Source: Neolentinus lepideus HHB14362 ss-1 (lineage: Eukaryota; Basidiomycota; Agaricomycetes; Gloeophyllales; Gloeophyllaceae). Taken from it: a stretch of 64,000 bases of DNA. The notes below the pieces were generated by a model. That model was given only the letters and a program-made list of their open reading frames with translations, did not search any database and was not told the DNA's origin. Positions 33,143-46,769 of the stretch are shown in pieces. How positions within the stretch are numbered: position 1 is the first letter of the stretch; each line of letters begins with the position of its first letter. Location: contig KV425567.1 of NCBI GenBank assembly GCA_001632425.1, positions 186,001-250,000 of the forward strand, given 5' to 3'. A program made the position numbers and the translations under genes.

Positions 33143-34914
33143 CTATCTCGTCCCATTGGCTGCATCCAGAACAAGCCTCTGCCATGCTGCGGGATCAACA
33201 GGCGCTCCTGCACGGGAAGGGACATTCGCCCTCATAGGAACTCGACGGATATTGTCTCCGCCCTGCGTCGGCACTGAACGAAGCCGTCGGATGTCCGTCG
33301 CTCCGTAATTCGTGAACTGTTGCTCTTGCATGTCTTGAGGATAAGGAAACATGTGTGCTGCAGATTGACGCCGTGCAAGCAGCTCAGGGGCGTACATAAC
33401 CCGCCTGAATTGATAGGGCTGTGACGCGTCCACAGTTGCTGATCGAACAGGAATCCCGCGAGGTGGCCGTGGAATGACCGTCCCTACAGGGGGACGTGAC
33501 CCGACACCTGCTGTATTATCCCTCATGCTAGAACCGGCAATGGGTGGCTGGAATAACGAAGGTGTCGTATTTAGAGGCACCTGTGGGCGCCGGATTGGAT
33601 TACGATTCATGACCGGAGATTCCGTACGAATGGGTACTGGCGGGAGTGGCATCTGGTTCTCATTGTACCTAGACGGACGACTGGTGTGAATTGAAGTGGA
33701 CCTAGGGGGCACGTTCTGCAGTCTTGGTCCAGATCGTGCAGAGTCATGGAGCTGCGGAGTAGACCGGTTCATCCTCTCACTTGAAAAAGGGCTTGCGGGT
33801 AGTCCAACTGTCGGGCGCGGCGGAATAGCGAAATGTATCCGCGACCCGGGCGATAGAGTGCCATTGGGACTATTGAGAATACTGGGAGCAGACGTATGTC
33901 CTGCTGGAGACGGTGATTTTAAGCTGGGCGTTGTCGTCCCTGTCTCTGCTGACCACATAGAAGTCTCGCTCTTGTAACTGGGGGCGCGCTCGATGTCATT
34001 ACCCGTGGATACCTGCAAAGTAGCTTCTACGCTCTCTACTTCCACGTACATCTGCTCGCCGATCATTTTCTCTTCGTCTACAAGCGTCTTCGAAGAATCG
34101 CTTGACAACTTCGAGATATGGAGGTTACTCTTGGAGTCCTCCGTGTTGTCAGGACGAGGGATGAATGGTATCACTGGGAGGAAGAAGGTGTAGACTGTGA
34201 CTGGATAGGCCAAACATGTGTTAGTATTTTATGTCAGATTGGGCTGTTGCGTACTCACGGAGACCAGTGGTTATCAAGGTACCCACTAATGAAATGAAGT
34301 GCACGGTCATGCAGCCGCCACCTGCATCACGTAGTCAGGACTTCCATTCGAACAGGCCAAGCATGACATCTAGGTCTCTTACCAGTTGTACTACATGGGA
34401 AGTCGGCACTCATCGTAATAACTAAGACGGTCGCGGCTAGCCTCACTAAATCAGGAGATCAATTCGAAGATAACGCTCTGTATGCTCTTACCAACATGTA
34501 ACCCAAGCAGCAATGCGATCCGCACGACCTCCCACTTATAGATGAAAGCGGCCACCATCCTGACAAAACGGTGTCAGAAGCTGTCGTGAACAGAGCAGAG
34601 GGAGTAAACACACATAAAATAGAGCAAGAGTGAAGTCACGCCACTCAATGCTATAAGACCCAAAAGTACCCAGCCTATACATATGCTCTAGGTCCATCCT
34701 GCGGGAATAGGACTAAGAAGACGTACGTTGCGTCTTGATGAATATTCCCCATTTTATAGCCGTAAACACTGAGAGTAGAATTGTCCATGCCAAACCAATG
34801 ATTGCAGTAATAGCTGAAAGAGAGAATCGTCAGACCAAATGCACATCTTGCAGGTTATGACAACTTACAGAAAAAAACGATCCGAGTCTTCTTGAAAGCG
34901 AACCAGAGCTCCAT
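33143..34914 (-). CDS. tetraspan MARVEL-like membrane protein A with a long cytosolic tail
   Basis: Four membrane spans are built from seven small exons: MELWFAFKKTRIVFF plus ITAIIGLAWTILLSVFTAIK; WVLLGLIALSGVTSLLLYFM; VVRIALLLGLHVVRLAATVL; and MTVHFISLVGTLITTGLTVY. The loop before span 4 has cysteines (ADFPCST, GGGC). The pattern resembles MARVEL-domain proteins, which organise membrane patches, but no family signature is certain. The last exon (about 330 codons) is a polar tail rich in Pro, Arg and Ser with repeated RPP/PPRP motifs, ending DPAAWQRLVLDAANGTR at 33143. Splice phases agree at all the joins checked. A CT-rich leader lies just upstream of the start (34960-35010). Two similar genes follow at 36.5 and 38.5 kb. 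Function unknown. Confidence 0.65.
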
Positions 34915-35537
34915 TGTACGAAACAACACAGAAGTCGGACCAAAAGACGAAGAATTACCAAAAGAAATAAGCAGAAAAAGAAAGAAAGAGGAAAGAAAGA
35001 GGAAAGGATCCAGTCCAGCACCTCAAAGACCTATGCTCGAGATGAGGAGGACACAGCTGACCCAGTCAGAAGGTCGAAAGATGGGATCGAAGATGAGACA
35101 GGGTTATTATTTATTTAAAGGAAACTCAGACGGACCCATTAGCACAAGCGGTACGAGAAAAGAAGCGTGATTCGCCCATGATATATTGATTTCATGCACA
35201 TTACAGACTATGTACACGGCACGACAGACAGCCTTCAGGTATGGGATCCGGTGTGTCGCTGTCAGGAAAGATTCGACGTCGGGCGCTGGAACTGCCTCAA
35301 GTAGAATGCGCTGTGCAGTCGATGGGCGCAGACACGAAATAAATATCTGGAGGCTGGGAGACGTCGAGGTAGGTACTTGGCAACAGGTTGTTGCCAGCCA
35401 ACGAGAGCGACCAGAAAGTGAGAAAATGGAATCCCTCTCCTTACTCTATTTTTGGACGCATCCTCGACTGCGACTCCGAATGATTGGCTGACGCCTTGAT
35501 CTCGTAGATTTCCTCACTGCCTTTCCTTTTAACTCTC
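34915..35537. promoter_or_regulatory. divergent intergenic region between MARVEL-like A and the proton channel
   Basis: About 620 bases. The plus strand at 34960-35010 is almost pure purine (AAAGAAAGAGGAAAG type), i.e. a CT-rich leader for the minus-strand gene. The right half is the promoter side of the channel gene; no specific motif is recognised. Confidence 0.5.
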
Positions 35538-36342
35538 ATGTCAGAACAACAACCTCTGCTTTCATCGCAGTTCGGGACCGATGTCGAGAGCGGGAACGCC
35601 GCCGGCGATGATGGGAAGCAGACACGCTCGGACTGGCGTGTGAGGTTGGGCGAGTTCCTCGAGTCGCCAGGATTCCACAAGACAGTCATTACGTTGGCGA
35701 GTAGACATCCATGCCCCCTCGAGCGCCTGCAGGACACTTCATGTTCCAACATATTTGCTTTTGGCTATATTAGATTACTATTGACGCCGGCTGCGTTCTC
35801 GCGGACCTGGCCTACAGCTTTCTATCGCCGGACTGTACTCCACCGGAAGGACCTGACGCACCCATCTGGCTTGAAGTTTTATCTCACGTCTCTCTCGCTA
35901 TAACGACGTTCTTCTTGATTGAAATACCCCTTGCTCTCTGCGCATTCGGACATCGCTATTATTGGCCTCTCGCAGGCGTTACACATGCGTCGCTGCATCT
36001 ATTCGACGCAATCGTCATCGTAGTGACTTTCGTTCTGGAAGTTGTTTTGAAAGGGAGGGAGCAGGAGCTGGCTGGACTCCTTATCATCCTACGTCTATGG
36101 CGGCTGGTAAAGCTGGTTGGAGGTGAACCTAATTTGTCGCTAAGTTATCGTATGTCTTACAATAGCTGTACACTCTAGGGGTTGCCGTCGGTGCCGGTGA
36201 GATTGAGGAAGACACGGTCAAAGACTTGAATGAGACGCGCCGTGAACTGGATGAGGCACTAGCAACCATATCTGACCTAAAAACCGAAAACTCAACTCTC
36301 AGAGCAAGAATAGCTACAGTGGATGGCCACGCGGAATCTTGA
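35538..36342 (+). CDS. voltage-gated proton channel, Hv1 family
   Basis: Stand-alone voltage-sensor domain that conducts H+. Three exons (35538-35696, 35774-36122, 36179-36342) give 223 residues in perfect phase. S1 reads ITIDAGCVLADLAYS; its first Asp matches the selectivity Asp of Hv1 (DALLVLAEL in human). S2 reads TTFFLIEIPLALCAFG, matching the charge-transfer FFxxEI. S3 reads HLFDAIVIVVTFVLEVVL with the conserved Asp. S4 reads LLIILRLWRLVKLVGG, with R-x-x-R-x-x-K where animals have three Arg. The C-terminus (LNETRRELDEALATISDLKT onward) is a coiled coil, as in dimeric Hv1. The first intron starts with GC (GCGAGT). Fungal Hv channels are known, so the family call is firm. It is the only plus-strand gene among three MARVEL-like genes. 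Probable role: proton efflux at the plasma membrane. Confidence 0.95.
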
Positions 36343-36535
36343 AGCGGCTCAGATCTTCTTGGGTACGTAGAACCTTGTTACAAATACGTCCTTGAAATTG
36401 GGTTGACTAGGGTATACGTGTAATATACAAGGTTACTTATTGACCGCTAGCGATACAGTGATTATGGCGCCTCCAGTAAGATAGGAATTGTCGAATGTTC
36501 GTGAAAGGAAATGAGTGGATCCAGCCGACCTGCGG

Positions 36536-37845
36536 TTATTTCTCGCTCGTCGAAGTCGTCCGGGAAGTACCTGTCCGATACCGGTCAGCTCGTACCCACT
36601 GTGAGCGGTGCGGTAGTGGGATAGGCTCGTCAGGGTTATAAACGTTATGCGGAAAGGAAGGCTTCTTGGCTTCATTCTTTCTATCAACGCGAGCTGTCGG
36701 TTTCGGCTCACGCAGACCGAGTTCTACGAATCGCGATCCGTTACTCCGTGACGATGCTGCGTCCGACAGGGACATCACCTCTTGCTCATCACGATCTTCT
36801 TTCCGGTGAATGAAGAATGGCGAGTCGACACCCCTACGTGTTTCATAACGCTTCGCCCAAGTAGGCCGGTCGAAGGTCTCGTTCTGACCGAGATTGTAGA
36901 ACGCAGTAGGGCCATGATCAGAAGACGCTTGTTTTTCTGGGTCACTCCGAGCCATGAAAGTACGGGCAATGGGGAGATTGGATGTTGACGCTCGAGATGC
37001 TCGCGGTAAAGGAGGCAAGTCCTTCGAATGTGATGGCAATATGAGCTGAGCCGTATTCTTGGGCCTGAACCATGGGACGCCATAGACGCTGGCAGACCAG
37101 ATTGCGGGTTGGTGGCGACAGTGTGCAATTGTAACACTAATAAGCAGGAGGCAGTACGACAACACTTGGAAATATTATTAATACATTAGTGCCACTGCCA
37201 CACGGGGTTGGAGTGACTTACGGAAAAAGGCTGCCAACCAGGTCGTAGGAACCAGTATTGACGAGGAGGCACAGACCGCCCCGTTCAACGGCTCCCCACG
37301 ACAGAACACAGGAGGACCATTGACCGTGATGTCGATACTCGCGGCTGGAATTTCAGTCAGACTTTGCAGGAGCGGGGAAGGTGGCAGGCCACTCACCGAG
37401 TTGCATGATGCTAAGGAGAGATGCCCATATACATTCAAATTTGATCTGGGCGGTGTGGGCATTGCCAACGAACAGTTCCGCGAAGGCACTGCATCATTAT
37501 TTTCAGCGATGTAAGACTGATCAGTGAGAAAATGCCCACTCACAAAAAGCTCATAATAAACAGAGCGCAGCTATTGATTATAACGAATACTGGTGCTCCT
37601 GGTACTGTGACACGGTGAGAAGTTCTTCCTACAAACCGATATCGTGCCACGTACCATGAAGCCCATGACTCCTTAGCACTCCGATATGTATTGTCGCAGA
37701 AATGAACGTTATGATGTTGATGATGACGCCGAAAACTGCAAGTGAAGCCAAGAAATTAGATAACTCGGTCTGGATATAGATCTAGGGTGTCCTCACCAAA
37801 AAATACACAGCGACCGACGAGGAATGGGTTTCGTATCGCAGACAT
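36536..37845 (-). CDS. tetraspan MARVEL-like membrane protein B
   Basis: Paralogue-like partner of the genes at 33.1 and 38.5 kb. Exon 1 (ATG 37845) encodes MSAIRNPFLVGRCVFFG. Later exons give FGVIINIITFISATIHIGVL, PGAPVFVIINSCALFIMSFL, KFECIWASLLSIMQL (matching WFECVWAGVFWAMEL of protein C), and SSSILVPTTWLAAFF. A loop between spans 3 and 4 has two cysteines (VFCRGEPL, AVCASSS), as in protein A. The last exon, read in one frame from about 37165 to 36536, has a final hydrophobic stretch (MLSYCLLLISVTIA) and a polar tail with PPLPRASR and EPIPLPHRSQ. It ends STSEK. Family is MARVEL-like by architecture only; function unknown. It is tail-to-tail with the proton channel, 194 bases apart. Confidence 0.6.
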
Positions 37846-38505
37846 TGCGCGCGAATAAAATTTCCTAAGGATACAAATACGCGTCGGGGTCGTGAGGGTG
37901 GCCCTGCCACAATATTACGATGAAATCAGATAGTCGTAAGGAACAAGAGTCTATGGCGAGAGAAGTAAACAAATGCAGACGAGGGAGGACTGCAGCTGCC
38001 ACAGGGAATTCGAACCGGCAGGCCAAATAATAGTCGGGTCTGCTTGATGTGGCGGTGCACTGTACATCCAGAGAACAATAACCATGGGGAGCACAAAGGC
38101 GCATATTGTCCGTCTTTGGAGGACACAATAGCGCATGTCGGGGCTGTCTGCTCTTTACATAGCTCAATGCGCGAGGAAATTGACACATCTTGTGTTAGAC
38201 TTGGCCGTGTCCGTCCATGCAGAGGTCACGCACAGCCACATTTTCATCCTGGCGTTGAGTACTGAGTACTGTGAGTTCCCACAAAGGCAACTCGTCGGCT
38301 GCGAGCGACGACCAGTCTCGACTTCCGAGTGATCCAATATATACGGTGCAGAGCAAATTAAAAGCTCATAAGAAATGCCTAGGAGTACAATTAATGCTAC
38401 ATTACTGTCCTATACCCCGATAGGCAACTGAGAGATACACACAACTAGCAAGTTCGGTCGCCGCATACGCTATTCATACAAAGTATCCCATCAGTAGATC
38501 CACCG
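37846..38505. other. intergenic region between MARVEL-like B and C
   Basis: About 660 bases. Short minus-strand frames with some hydrophobic residues occur (37865-38188) but show no splice-supported gene. They could be a relic of another copy or upstream sequence of gene B. Confidence 0.4.
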
Positions 38506-39944
38506 CTATGAACGATTTTGCATCCTGTCGTCAATATTCCGGAAAAAGCTTATGTTGCTCAAATCCAGGGGTGGCGGCCGGTGTACGTCTCCTGAGCTCG
38601 ACCTTGAGCGCGAACCTCTCGGTCTTTGTGGCAGCGGCTCAGTTGGGACTGGTGCAGGAGGTTGTGACGCTGTCCGAGGCGGCTTCAACTGGTGGCTTTG
38701 TTTTCTCTTGCTGTCAACAGGGCGGTGCATGATGTCCGCTCGTGGCCATTCTCCCAAAGGTGGGGGTGACGTGGACCGTACCGCAGGAACATGAGCTGGA
38801 GGTTGACTGCTCGCAACAGCGACAGACAAATTCTTCTGCATATGTTGGGGGTACAATGAGAGGGCGCCCGTTCCAGTGGATGCTGATCTCATTTGTTGTC
38901 GTGTGGGCTGGGCAGGTAAAGGGGGAGTCACATGTCTTGGAAGTGCACCTGGTACACCGTTCACGATACTAGAATCGTTATTTACTGCTTGAAGAGCGCC
39001 GCTGGAAAATTGAGAAAAGATCGGCGGAGGGGCAATGTGGCGAGGCTGTGGCGCGGCAAAGCGCGGCCCGCTCTGACCTGTAGGGGAACCGGTTGGGCTT
39101 TCGAGATGTTCGTGTGCGCCGAACCAGCAAAATGCGCGGACACCGGTGCGCCAAACATCCGTGCTTTGCTTTTGATGAACGATAGTCAAAACCGTGAGAG
39201 TCACGGCATAGACAAGCACTGTGACGAACTCAGTCAATATACCAGTCTCGTGAATAGAACACATACTAATGATCATGCACAACCAAGTGAATGCCATGAG
39301 AACTCTCGTTGACTTGCAGGATTGAGGTGCGACAAGCTCAGCTAGCACATGCAGATTTGTTTCCGCAAATTCGACACGAAGCTGGGGCGTGCGTACCATG
39401 GGAAGAACACATAATCGTCGGTACGGTGGCTGAAAGAGCAGCGGATCCCGCTGGAATGTAGACTCTCAGTTCAGTAGCGGACGATTCGGGTATGTATTAG
39501 ATGCGCGTACCTAATTCCATAGCCCAAAATACCCCAGCCCATACACATTCAAACCATACATGACTCGTGATAGCATTCTTGCGGACGATATCAATCCAGA
39601 TCCTGAATTCAGGTGAGCAAGGTATATACGCGAAGAAATGAAGGACTGACACAGAGAAGATGAACAGGAGACTGAAAGCGCCCAAGAAAATGAGATAAAT
39701 GTCCACCGGTGCTAAAGCACGGATCAGTACAAAAGCACAAGCAGTACGTGAGGCAACATACGATTGTACGAAATCATCTGTGCGAGACTCAGGTGCCAGA
39801 CCGCCACACTACAGATGATTGCATTGCAAATGATGAAAAGACCTGCCAAGCGTCAGGAGGTCCAAAATGTACTCTCGGAATGGCACAAGTAGCCAGCTCA
39901 CCGAACACAAGACCCCGCAGACATAAGACGAGAGACCTCATCAT
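38506..39944 (-). CDS. tetraspan MARVEL-like membrane protein C with a Pro-rich tail
   Basis: Spliced exons give MMRSLVLCLRGLVFGLFIIC and SVAVWHLSLAQMISYN (span 1), PPVDIYLIFLGAFSLLFIFS (span 2), WFECVWAGVFWAMEL followed by GSAALSATVPTIMCSS (span 3), then a Cys-containing loop and LMAFTWLCMIISMC with TEFVTVLVYAVTLTVLTIVH (span 4). A tail of about 190 residues rich in Pro, Gln, Ser and Arg follows, ending NISFFRNIDDRMQNRS at 38506. The GSAALSA stretch is typical of MARVEL span 3. A purine-rich plus strand just upstream (39945-39990) gives a CT-rich leader like that of gene A. It shares the WFEC-x-WA motif with protein B. Start at 39944 (a second ATG directly upstream in frame is lost). Function unknown. 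Confidence 0.62.
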
Positions 39945-40716
39945 CAAGAAGAAAGAAGAGAGTGGAAGGACCGGTCGACGGCGGGAAGGAGGGAAGCGTT
40001 TCGCTCGTGGCAGAGCGTCGTGAAGTTGGGACTCCTTGGCTATAACTGGGAATTTGAATTAATCCACGCGAGGAGATAGATGGGTTCTCAAAGCGGTGTT
40101 GTCGTAACCGTAAAAGTCAAACAAGCTTCAGAATCCTCAAAATGGCGGTTGTCTTTGTACTTTGCAAAGAGTAGCTCATTGTTCCCGCATTGTAGCGTAG
40201 GTGTTGACGCAGACATGTGTTTCATGTGCGCCCAACTTTGCATCCTCTCTAGCGTGTGCAAGTTTCTAATCTTCCGCAACACCAGGCCGCGATCAGAAGA
40301 GTGATCTATCCGGTCGCTAGTATCAAATTAACTTGTCTATACACATACAAGCGTGTGATGAATAAGGATAATTAGACGTGGAGAGGAAAGCGTAATACTA
40401 CAGCATCAGTGAGATACAGTGATTGAGATATAATGCGAAGTCCTCATGCAAGAAATATAAATAAATCTGGATGCATATTACAGCCAGGGTTGATGCAGTG
40501 CGTGGTCGGAATAGAGAGATTCAAAGAAACGGACCGCCTTGGGGTCCCTAGGTCCGCATACTGCGTCCCAAGGATTCCACAACGGCCGTGCCCATGGGGG
40601 AACTGCTGCGCCATCTCTCTAAATGTGACACTCCGAAACGTACTTGGTGTTGCTACGGCGTGATCGGGAATATCGGACGGAAGTGCAGGTCGAAAGTTTC
40701 TAGGAACCGGGGCCAA
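39945..40716. other. intergenic region upstream of MARVEL-like C
   Basis: About 770 bases with a CT-rich (transcript sense) leader at 39945-39990. Short frames on both strands (for example 40080-40304 and 40444-40716) have no recognisable similarity and are treated as chance. Confidence 0.45.
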
Positions 40717-43700
40717 TCAGAGAAGGTGAACCAGTTGTCCGCTCATTGTCCGCTCAGATGGCGGAGGGCGAGAAAAGATACTTGGCTCCCTGTCGGGCGA
40801 CAATCTTCTTGCCTCCGATGGCAATAATCGAGACTCAGATGAATTGGGCACGAACGAGCGTACTTGAGGTGACTGATCTGTCCTTAGCTGCGTGACTACG
40901 TCCAGTACGTGCTTTGGTAATGGTCGTGCAACATCTGGTGGTTTGTCTGGAATGAGGTAAGACGGCTGCTGAGAAATGCGATGTGGAATCCAGGCGCTTA
41001 CCGAGAATACGCCGGATAAGCCTGGAAACGCCTATCCTGACGTCGACAATGCTGTCATTTGCCAGCATCGCTAGCGTCCTCCATAGCTCAGTGTCACTGA
41101 TCACGATCGAGGTAGCTTCAGACAGAACCAAAGCCTCTTGGCACGCAATGTAGCTATGGACCAAAATGCGTGAGACGCAAAAATGCATGGAACAAGACAG
41201 CCACTCACGTATTTCGCTTACGGAACGCCGGAGACGAAGCCATTTGCTTGACATCATCCCTCAGTGTGTCTAGGACATCACGACGCTGCGCGAATACACG
41301 GAAAAACACGGGCACCTACACATCCACTCACTAAGTACACGTATCAGTCTATGAACGAGAAAGGACGCACAGTAGATACAGCAGCCGCTCTGACAGCGGC
41401 AACATCGTCCTGCAGCGCGAGTTTCAACAAGGACCGAAGGAGACTGGGGGTATCATTGACGAGCCCAACGAGAGCCTCGAGGTTATTGGCAGCAACATCT
41501 CGCTCCCGCCAGCCTCGTAAATGGCCCAAAGACCAAGCTTGCTGGAGACTTTGGACCACTACTACCCTCTCTGGTCTGCAGAGCGCGCCTACGAGAGTGA
41601 CCACGCTCTCGGCCGCTTTGAGGCGAACCTCACTGTCGTCGAACTTGATCGAGTCGAGCCACAGCGGCATCAAGTCCCACTTTGAGTGGTCAGGTCCAAT
41701 TATCTTGGCCATTTCTCCAACGCTAGCTGCCAGTGTCTGTCGTACCCTCGGCGTCAAGTCCTTCGCAAGAGCAAGATAAGACTCGCGCAGTTCACCCCAA
41801 CGAGCACGCCCGAGGGTCAACGTCACCGCAGGAAAGTTGAACGCGCATATCAACAGTCGAGAGGGGTCATCTCCTAGTAGAATAGAGTCGTCGTCCAGCC
41901 ACGGTGATTTGCCAATGACATTTGGATGAATCTTTGCGTTCCGGCGCTTATACCGGCCGTCACTCGGCTTCCTGCCAAGAAACAAGTCGAGTAACTCGTC
42001 CGGCGGTCCGTCCTTGTCATCGTGGAATGTGTATATCACTTCTCCGAGGGCTTCTAGTAAACCCGACCGCACGGCGGCTTCCGAGTCTCGTGCAAGCGGC
42101 GGAATTGTCTTGACTGCAAGCAGGCGGCGTTGGACGGGTGGGAGACGGGAGAGGAGGCCTGGCAGGGCGAATATCGCAGAATGCCGGACATGCCACTCGG
42201 TGTCCACACATAGCACTTCGAACAAGGGAAGCTGTAACAACCGATAAATTATCGTGAAGACGACTTCCGGCGTGAAAACACTTACAAGCGAAGACATCAC
42301 AATTTCCAGGGGCACGACCTTGGCCAATGCGCCCAAAGCAAATGTCGCTTCCCTTCTGACCCAGTAAGTCGGGTCACGGCCGACTCTCTCCACTTCCCTC
42401 ACAAAGACTGTCTGGACGTTTTCTTGCAAGGTACCTATAGACATGTGAGGAATGTGCAGATATATAAATCGGAAAGGCTCACAGGTCGCGGACAAGGCGG
42501 CCATCAAGCTCATGCTGGATACTTTGCCTATTGCAGCCTGTTCCCCTGCGTCCACCACCGACTCCTCAAGATCGGATGAAGAATCCGTGGCCTGATCGTC
42601 CAAACCGACATCCACCTTCCTCACTTGCTCACGGCCACTCGGTATTGACAACTCTGACAAGTCGTGGTCAGAAATGCCAGAAGCCCACCGGTCGGATGAT
42701 TGGCTACTCGGCCCAATGTCAACTTCCTCCCTTACCTGCGGAGTTGATATAACAGGACTCTGCACAGGGGACACGGGTTCAGGGGGCGAGGTTGGAGAAG
42801 CCACAGTGACGGTGCTGGCTGGGGACAAATCCGGAGTATCGCCCCGAGGTGACCGAGAAGATGCGGACGAGTGGGGAGAGATCGAAGGCGGGGATGGTGT
42901 ACCAGTCTCTTGGGATAGTGTAGTGGCTCTGCTGTCTAGAGGGTTAGCGACGGTGTCGGCGACAGGAGTGGGTGTTCCAGATGAAGGAGTGCTCTGCAGG
43001 GACTCCGCGACAGAAGCAGGAGGTGAGGGTGACATCGATTCCTCCTGGACAGCGGGCAAGGCCGGAAAGTATGGATTCACATTGGCATCCATGCCCCGTT
43101 GACTAGCGAACAATTCCGGGTTGGCAGGCGTGCTCGGAGCAGTCCACCAAACCTCTGGTCGATCATCGTCATCATCGTCTTCCGACCGACTTTGGTCGCC
43201 GTCTTGGTCCAAGCGGCCCATGCCAATAACAACTTGATAAAGCATTTCGCGCTCGAAGAGCAGCTTCTCTGTCTTGCCAAATATCCTACTGTCGTCTTGA
43301 TCAAGTGTTGCGCGGATATGCGCTAGGATATCGACTACGGCTGCACGGGCGGGCGTCCCCACTGCCCTATTCGGGCTAAGAAGGAGGGTGCCAAGTATGG
43401 GCGTGAATGCCGTGACAGGTAGACGAGGTTCATATTCCTGGGATGGGGCCTCGTCTTCGACCACACGGCAGTTCTATGGGCAGTTATAGGAGGGGAAGCT
43501 TAATGCAACACCAGGGCAGAGGGGAAGTAGGTGACGCACGGAAATAAACCACCACATGACGGGGAACAATTCAGCAGCTAAGGCTTCCTTAACAGACTCT
43601 TCTAGCAGGGTGTAATTATATTAGCGATCTGAATCCAGTCACCATCAACATACCTTCGTCCATAGCAAGGCCACTTAAAAGAGGCAGCACATATTCTACA

Positions 43701-44294
43701 GCCTCTCCCGGAGTAACATCCGGAAGATAACTGGTTAGCTGATGAGCGATATATATCCTATGAGTCATAGTCATGTCACTGAAACTGAAGGGAATGATCA
43801 TTCTCCGCGAATACTTTCCTATGAAATGAGGCTTTGCTGCGTGCCAATAAATAAATCTTCTCCAATGTACTGAGCGATTCGTCGTCGAATGCTAAATCTT
43901 GGCCTTCTTCAGGATTTGGGATGGCATCTGGTGGAGGAGCCCGTTCGGGCTGATCAAGGGAAGGTATGCCAATATCAAAATCACCATAAGAAGACGTGAA
44001 CGGGCTCTCGGAAGCGTGTTCATGGAAGGGGGAGGGGGGGCCCGTGGAGAAGGATTGGAAGGGGTGTCGCTCGTCGTACGCGTTGTCTACATGAGATGCT
44101 ACCGGTGATAGCATGCCATACATGGGAGAGGATGGGTGGGTCCTGGGGGGCCGGGCCGAATCAGACAAGGTTAGCTGAGAAAGAGACGGTTTGATGGAAG
44201 GTCGTGGACACTGGTGCCGCTCCGCGGCAGGTTCGGGGTGGAAAAACGGGTTGAAGAGAGGCCGTGGATCGATAACGGACACTGCAGCGCCCAT
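40717..44294 (-). CDS. HEAT-repeat regulatory subunit, PP4R1-like
   Basis: Large alpha-helical repeat protein resembling regulatory subunit 1 of protein phosphatase 4. N-terminus from ATG 44294 (MGAAVSVIDPRPLFNPFFHP) is disordered. HEAT repeats begin at LSTLEKIYLLARSKASFHRK and continue HQLTSYLPDVTPGEAVEYVL, LPLLSGLAMDEG, FEREMLYQVVIGMGRLDQD, RREATFALGALAKVVPLEIV, EWHRHSAIFALPGLLSRLP-like, RSGLLEALGEVIYTFHDDKD, KWDLMPLWLDSIKFDDSEVR, and DVRIGVSRLIRRILDKPPDV. A long acidic Ser/Pro-rich insertion separates the first from the later repeats (about 43.1-42.55 kb). The C-terminus ends SERTMSGQLVHLL with the stop at 40717-40719. About 1,000 residues. The repeat order and FEREMLYQVVIGMG-like block favour PP4R1 over PP2A scaffold, but a related HEAT protein is possible. 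Confidence 0.78.
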
Positions 44295-44965
44295 TAAGTC
44301 AATACGAGGGGGTACACAAGAGAGAAGAACGAAACGAACTCCTAGACGCGTCTTAAAGAAGCGCTAGTAGTTGAGCAGCAAGGCAAAAGAAGTCAGGCGA
44401 ACAACTCACACGAGAAAGACGGGCTGGTGAGAGCGAGGAGGATGGGAGATGGTATGGAATAATGCGGAGCGGATAAACGAGCGGCAGGCAGGCAGCAGCA
44501 AGACGAATGGGTCGCTTAGTGACTGGCACGGCAAGCGCAGGAGGATGGTGGAAGGAGAGACGAGGAGGATGTGGCTGAGGAGTGGCTGGAGAGAGGGCGG
44601 AGAGCAATTAATTAAAATCCCGACGGTGGGCGTGCAGTATGCTGGAAATTTACTAGACAGAACAGAAAACGTATTTCGGAGAGGAGCCGGAGGTTAAGTA
44701 CCGGAGTATACTCTGCTGCCCACATGGTCTAGGCTGCCCATGACGTCAGTCAATTCGCCCCTTCGCGTGCCTCTCCGGATCACTCCTGGTCCGCCGCGCC
44801 CTCGCCGGGTTCTGCCGGACCTAGGCGTGGACCGCTTCTGACACCATGGACCGCTTCTGACACCTGTCCATCAACTGTCGCTCTTGTTGTACGCCGGACG
44901 TTCAATACAAGCACCTACACTCTACCGATACACTGCATATCATACTGCCTAGCCCTTCCCTTACG
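44295..44965. other. intergenic region with a direct repeat
   Basis: About 670 bases between the PP4R1-like start and the aminotransferase stop. It contains TGACGTCA (44741-44748, CRE-like) and two copies of an 18-base direct repeat (44828-44864). No gene seen. Confidence 0.5.
44828..44864. repeat. 18-bp exact direct repeat, 19-base period
   Basis: TGGACCGCTTCTGACACC occurs at 44828-44845 and again at 44847-44864, separated by one base. It lies between the PP4R1-like and aminotransferase genes, near the 3' end of the latter. Probably a local tandem duplication. Confidence 0.75.

Positions 44966-46769
<1,804 letters not shown>

Noticed and set aside
37980..38060. Possible tRNA on the minus strand (GGTTCGAATTCCC, T-loop-like)
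   Set aside because: The bases flanking the loop do not form a T-stem, and no anticodon arm or acceptor stem can be paired around it.
40444..40716. 90-codon minus-strand frame (MAPVPRNFRPALPSDIPDHA...)
   Set aside because: It begins directly after the PP4R1-like stop codon on the same strand and shows no similarity; probably 3' UTR.
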